A program made the position numbers and the translations under genes. This document shows, piece after piece, positions 61,369-64,000 of a DNA stretch of 64,000 nt; the first letter of the stretch is position 1, and each line of letters begins with the position of its first letter. This stretch comes from Allotamlana fucoidanivorans (GTDB lineage: Bacteria > Bacteroidota > Bacteroidia > Flavobacteriales > Flavobacteriaceae), in assembly GCF_045788535.1 (NCBI RefSeq), contig NZ_CP074074.1:1-64000 (forward strand). The letters run 5' to 3'. Below the pieces are notes generated by a model that was not told the DNA's origin, ran no database searches, and was given only the letters and a program-made list of their open reading frames with translations.

Positions 61369-62601
61369 ATGCAGTTAAATATGGTCAAAAATACAGTTTT
61401 ATTATTTGTTTTAGCAATGATTTCATGTGCTTCTAAAATGAAACATGAAAGCAGTGACACAATACCCGTAAATAATAAAAAGACGCATGAGGTAACGCCT
61501 ATTATTGTGGGTGCCAATCAAACGGCTACCTATTTACCTTTGCTACAAACTAAACGCATTGGTATCGTTGCCAATCAAACATCCGTTATTTTCAAAACTA
61601 ACCATCAATATACTCATCTAGTAGATTCTTTAATAGATTTAAACATCAATGTAAAAAAAGTATTTGCCCCTGAACATGGATTTAGAGGACAAGCTGATGC
61701 TGGCGAAGCTGTAAAAGATGGTATTGATACCAAAACAAACCTGCCTATTATTTCTTTATATGGAAAAAACAAAAAGCCTTCTGAAAGTCAACTTGCTGAT
61801 TTAGACCTCGTCATTTTTGATATTCAGGATGTTGGTGCCCGATTTTACACCTACATTTCATCACTTCATTATGTTATGGAAGCTTGCGCCGAACAAGACA
61901 TTCCTGTTCTAATTCTAGACAGACCCAACCCTAATGGGCATTATATTGACGGCCCTGTTTTAAAAACGGCTCATAAAAGTTTTGTGGGTATGCATCCTAT
62001 ACCAGTGGTTCACGGCATGACCATTGGAGAATACGCCAAGATGATTAATGGTGAAGGCTGGTTAGCAAATAGTATAAAATGCTCATTACATGTTATTCCT
62101 GTTAAAAACTACAACAGACAACTTCCCTATATTTTACCTATTAAACCAAGCCCTAATTTACCCAATGACCAAGCTATTAATCTGTATCCAAGTTTATGCT
62201 TTTTTGAAGGCACCAATGTGAATGCGGGACGGGGTACCGAAACTCAATTTCAGGTGTTTGGCAGTCCTTATTTAAACCCAGAAAAATACACTTTTCAGTA
62301 TACTCCACAGTCAAACACAGGTTCTAAATACCCAAAACATCAAGGTAAGGTTTGCTTTGGAAAAGATGTTTCACAAACACAAAAATTAAATGCCTTAAAT
62401 TTAACCTGGCTTATTGAAGCCTACAAAGACACGTCTGACACCTCGGAATTTTTCAACACCTTTTTCACCAAACTTGCTGGCACCACTGAGTTGCAAAAAC
62501 AAATTGAATTGGGACTTTCAGAACAATCCATAAAAGACAGTTGGAAAGAAGCATTAAACCTATTTAAAACAATGAGAAGCCCCTATTTAATTTACCTCTA
62601 A
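61369..62601 (+). CDS. namZ: Exo-beta-N-acetylmuramidase NamZ family (DUF1343) lipoprotein
   Basis: A 410-residue protein with a lipoprotein signal (MISC, C20). The DUF1343 family includes NamZ, which removes MurNAc from the non-reducing end of peptidoglycan fragments. Recognisable segments are VFAPEHGFRGQADAGE, DIQDVGARFYTY, LDRPNPNGHYIDG and AGRGTETQFQVFGSPY. It probably works outside the inner membrane in wall recycling. The start at 61369 is eight bases from the start of the divergent LolC/E-like gene; the ATG at 61381 is an alternative. Confidence 0.88.
   Translation: MQLNMVKNTVLLFVLAMISCASKMKHESSDTIPVNNKKTHEVTPIIVGANQTATYLPLLQTKRIGIVANQTSVIFKTNHQYTHLVDSLIDLNINVKKVFAPEHGFRGQADAGEAVKDGIDTKTNLPIISLYGKNKKPSESQLADLDLVIFDIQDVGARFYTYISSLHYVMEACAEQDIPVLILDRPNPNGHYIDGPVLKTAHKSFVGMHPIPVVHGMTIGEYAKMINGEGWLANSIKCSLHVIPVKNYNRQLPYILPIKPSPNLPNDQAINLYPSLCFFEGTNVNAGRGTETQFQVFGSPYLNPEKYTFQYTPQSNTGSKYPKHQGKVCFGKDVSQTQKLNALNLTWLIEAYKDTSDTSEFFNTFFTKLAGTTELQKQIELGLSEQSIKDSWKEALNLFKTMRSPYLIYL
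61386..61417 (-). promoter_or_regulatory. Promoter of the LolC/E-like gene inside namZ
   Basis: Minus-strand TTG (61415-61417), 21 bases, then TATTTTTG (61386-61393, exact -7). Transcription would start near 61379, about 19 bases before the permease start codon. Both elements lie within the signal-peptide codons of namZ. Confidence 0.5.
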
Positions 62602-63428
62602 GGCTTCTCTGTTGGTTTCTGATATTTTTGAAACGGTTGCTTAAGAAGTTCTATAATATTTCCATTCTTCTTTTCATCAGGAAACACATCTACACCATAA
62701 ATAATGTTATTGGTATCGAGCTTCATATAGGTTCCGAATAAACGATCCCAAACAGAAAAAATATTTCCGTAGTTAGAGTCGGTATAAGGCAACCTGTAAT
62801 GATGATGCACTTTATGCATATCAGGAGATACTATAAAATAGCTTAACATACTATCAAGCCGTTTTGGCAATTTTATGTTAGCATGATTAAACTGCGTGGC
62901 GACTACTGAAAGTGATTGATATAGCAATACCATACCAATAGGTGTTCCAATAATAAAAATTCCCGCTAAAGTAAAAGCATAACGTATTAAACTTTCTAAT
63001 GGATGATGCCTATTGGCGGTTGTAGTATCTACATTATGATCTGAATGATGCACCAAATGAATCATCCATAGCGGTTTTACCTTGTGCTCAATGAGGTGTG
63101 GCAAATAAGCACCAATAAAATCAATAAGTAATATCCCCAAAAAACCATATAAAACTATGGGCATATCGGGCAACCAGTTTAATATTCCAAAATTATGAGT
63201 CATAACCCAATTGGATGCCATCACAAACAAAAAGGCCAGCGGTATATTGATTAGTATTGTAGTTACGGTAAAGAAAATATTAGGTATGGCATGTTTCCAT
63301 TTTTTATACTTTATCGTTTTTAATGGTATAATACCTTCAACCACCCAAAACAAAGTTAAACCACCCACTATAATTGCCGCCCGAACAGGTGGTGGAATGG
63401 TTTCAAAGTAATTTAAAATAGTTTCCAA
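62598..63428 (-). CDS. Sterol desaturase/fatty acid hydroxylase family protein
   Basis: A 276-residue integral membrane protein with about four to five helices and the histidine clusters of the di-iron hydroxylase superfamily: HLIEHKVKPLWMIHLVHHSD, TANRHHPLE and the late HKVHHHYR. These bind two irons that activate O2 for hydroxylation or desaturation of a lipid. Substrate cannot be told. Its last four bases overlap the end of the convergent namZ gene. Confidence 0.85.
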   Translation of the reverse strand: METILNYFETIPPPVRAAIIVGGLTLFWVVEGIIPLKTIKYKKWKHAIPNIFFTVTTILINIPLAFLFVMASNWVMTHNFGILNWLPDMPIVLYGFLGILLIDFIGAYLPHLIEHKVKPLWMIHLVHHSDHNVDTTTANRHHPLESLIRYAFTLAGIFIIGTPIGMVLLYQSLSVVATQFNHANIKLPKRLDSMLSYFIVSPDMHKVHHHYRLPYTDSNYGNIFSVWDRLFGTYMKLDTNNIIYGVDVFPDEKKNGNIIELLKQPFQKYQKPTEKP

Positions 63429-63454
63429 AATGAATCAAGTTTTTTTAAATGTAC

Positions 63455-63946
63455 TTATTTTATCCGATCTTTCATTTTTTCTACCACATTAAAAGCGGCT
63501 GGACAAATAGCCACATTTTTTAAAGTTAAGTTAGAAATCTGTTGAAACTTCTTTCTATCGGTATGTGGAAATTCTCGGCAAGCTTTAGGTCTAACCTCAT
63601 AAATAGAACAATAATTATCTGCACCTAAAAAAACACAAGGTACCTGCTGTAATACATAATCATTGTCCTCATCTATTCTCAAATATTGATCAATAAACTG
63701 CTGGGGTTTCAACTTAAAATGTTTTGCCAATCTAGACACATCCTTATCTATAAACAACGGCCCTGTTGTTTTGCAGCAGTTAGCACATGTTAAACAGTCT
63801 GTATCACTAAAGACCTCATCATGCAAATCCTGCATAATGTAATCTAAATTTTTAGGTGGCTTCTTTTTTAGTTTTGCAAAGAATTTTTTGTTCTCGTTAT
63901 GCTTATCTTTGGCCTGTTTTGGAAGATTTTTAATTATGTCTTGCAT
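63455..63946 (-). CDS. YkgJ-like zinc/iron-binding cysteine protein
   Basis: A 163-residue cytoplasmic protein of the YkgJ (UPF0153) family. The cysteine clusters CLTCANCCKTTGP and C-x-n-CSIYEVRPKACREFP fit a proposed metal-chelating or Fe-S site. The N-terminal 35 residues are lysine-rich. It ends 26 bases upstream of the sterol desaturase gene (same strand), so they may be co-transcribed. Function is unknown. Confidence 0.82.
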   Translation of the reverse strand: MQDIIKNLPKQAKDKHNENKKFFAKLKKKPPKNLDYIMQDLHDEVFSDTDCLTCANCCKTTGPLFIDKDVSRLAKHFKLKPQQFIDQYLRIDEDNDYVLQQVPCVFLGADNYCSIYEVRPKACREFPHTDRKKFQQISNLTLKNVAICPAAFNVVEKMKDRIK

Positions 63947-64000
63947 GCTACAAAAATAGTTCTTTTTAAAATTATTATTAATTCTGAAAAGATTAATTCT

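Overview
The window is a 64 kb piece of core chromosome from a member of the Bacteroidota, most likely a marine-type Flavobacteriaceae species. The DNA is AT-rich. Start codons almost never have a Shine-Dalgarno sequence, and many genes are preceded by the Bacteroidota -7 promoter element TAnnTTTG. Gene content also fits: fused ccoNO, energy-transducer TonB, LytS/LytTR kinase pairs with 2TM domains, and the families DUF2851, DUF3467, DUF4369 and DUF819. I see no prophage, insertion sequence, CRISPR array, plasmid origin or defence island, so nothing here can be called a new mobile or immune system.

Layout. 1-8.6 kb is the cbb3 oxidase locus (ccoI-S-NO-Q-P-G-H plus a TauE/SafE-like membrane protein). 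8.7-13.8 kb is a TetR regulator with an ABC exporter, membrane fusion protein and TolC channel. 13.9-16.9 kb holds usp, hemN and a YceI lipoprotein. 17-20.5 kb carries a LETM1-like protein and two lipid A genes (lpxD, PagL-like). 20.6-23.1 kb is a LytS/LytTR two-component operon with 2TM proteins. 23.4-30.3 kb holds single genes: TonB, MOSC, DEAD helicase, VanX-like dipeptidase, AlkB, DUF819 and DUF4369. 30.3-35.2 kb has tRNA-Thr, manA, queD, idi, prfC, a 4Fe-4S mini-protein and DUF3467. 35.3-48.7 kb is the translation/transcription operon, read on the minus strand: tRNA-Thr, Tyr, Gly, Thr, tuf, tRNA-Trp, secE, nusG, rplKAJL, rpoBC. 48.7-64 kb runs hpf, xerC-like, rpsU, acyl-CoA dehydrogenase, ComEA-like, AGCS symporter, K+ channel, PspC, DUF2851, DUF2721, GH2, LolC/E-like, NamZ, sterol desaturase-like and YkgJ-like genes.

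How parts work together. Three sites of the form ATGAT-N4-GTCAT, resembling FNR/CRP-family operators, lie upstream of ccoS, of hemN and of a tonB gene. In all three the site centre is 29.5 bp from the first T of a -7 element (two exact, one 7/8 match), which would put the site near -41. This suggests a low-oxygen regulon joining the high-affinity oxidase, oxygen-independent haem synthesis, usp and possibly a TonB. The regulator gene itself is not in the window.

Other points that stand out are a strong Shine-Dalgarno in front of rpsU, in a phylum that hides its anti-SD; an exporter ATPase that keeps Walker A but has lost the other ATP-site motifs; a 21-codon ORF filling the gap in the LytTR operon; a remnant of a second DUF3467 gene; a candidate intergenic RNA at 27.76-28.04 kb; and promoters whose -33/-7 elements lie inside a divergent neighbour or inside an upstream terminator. 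All calls come from reading the sequence; no database search was made.
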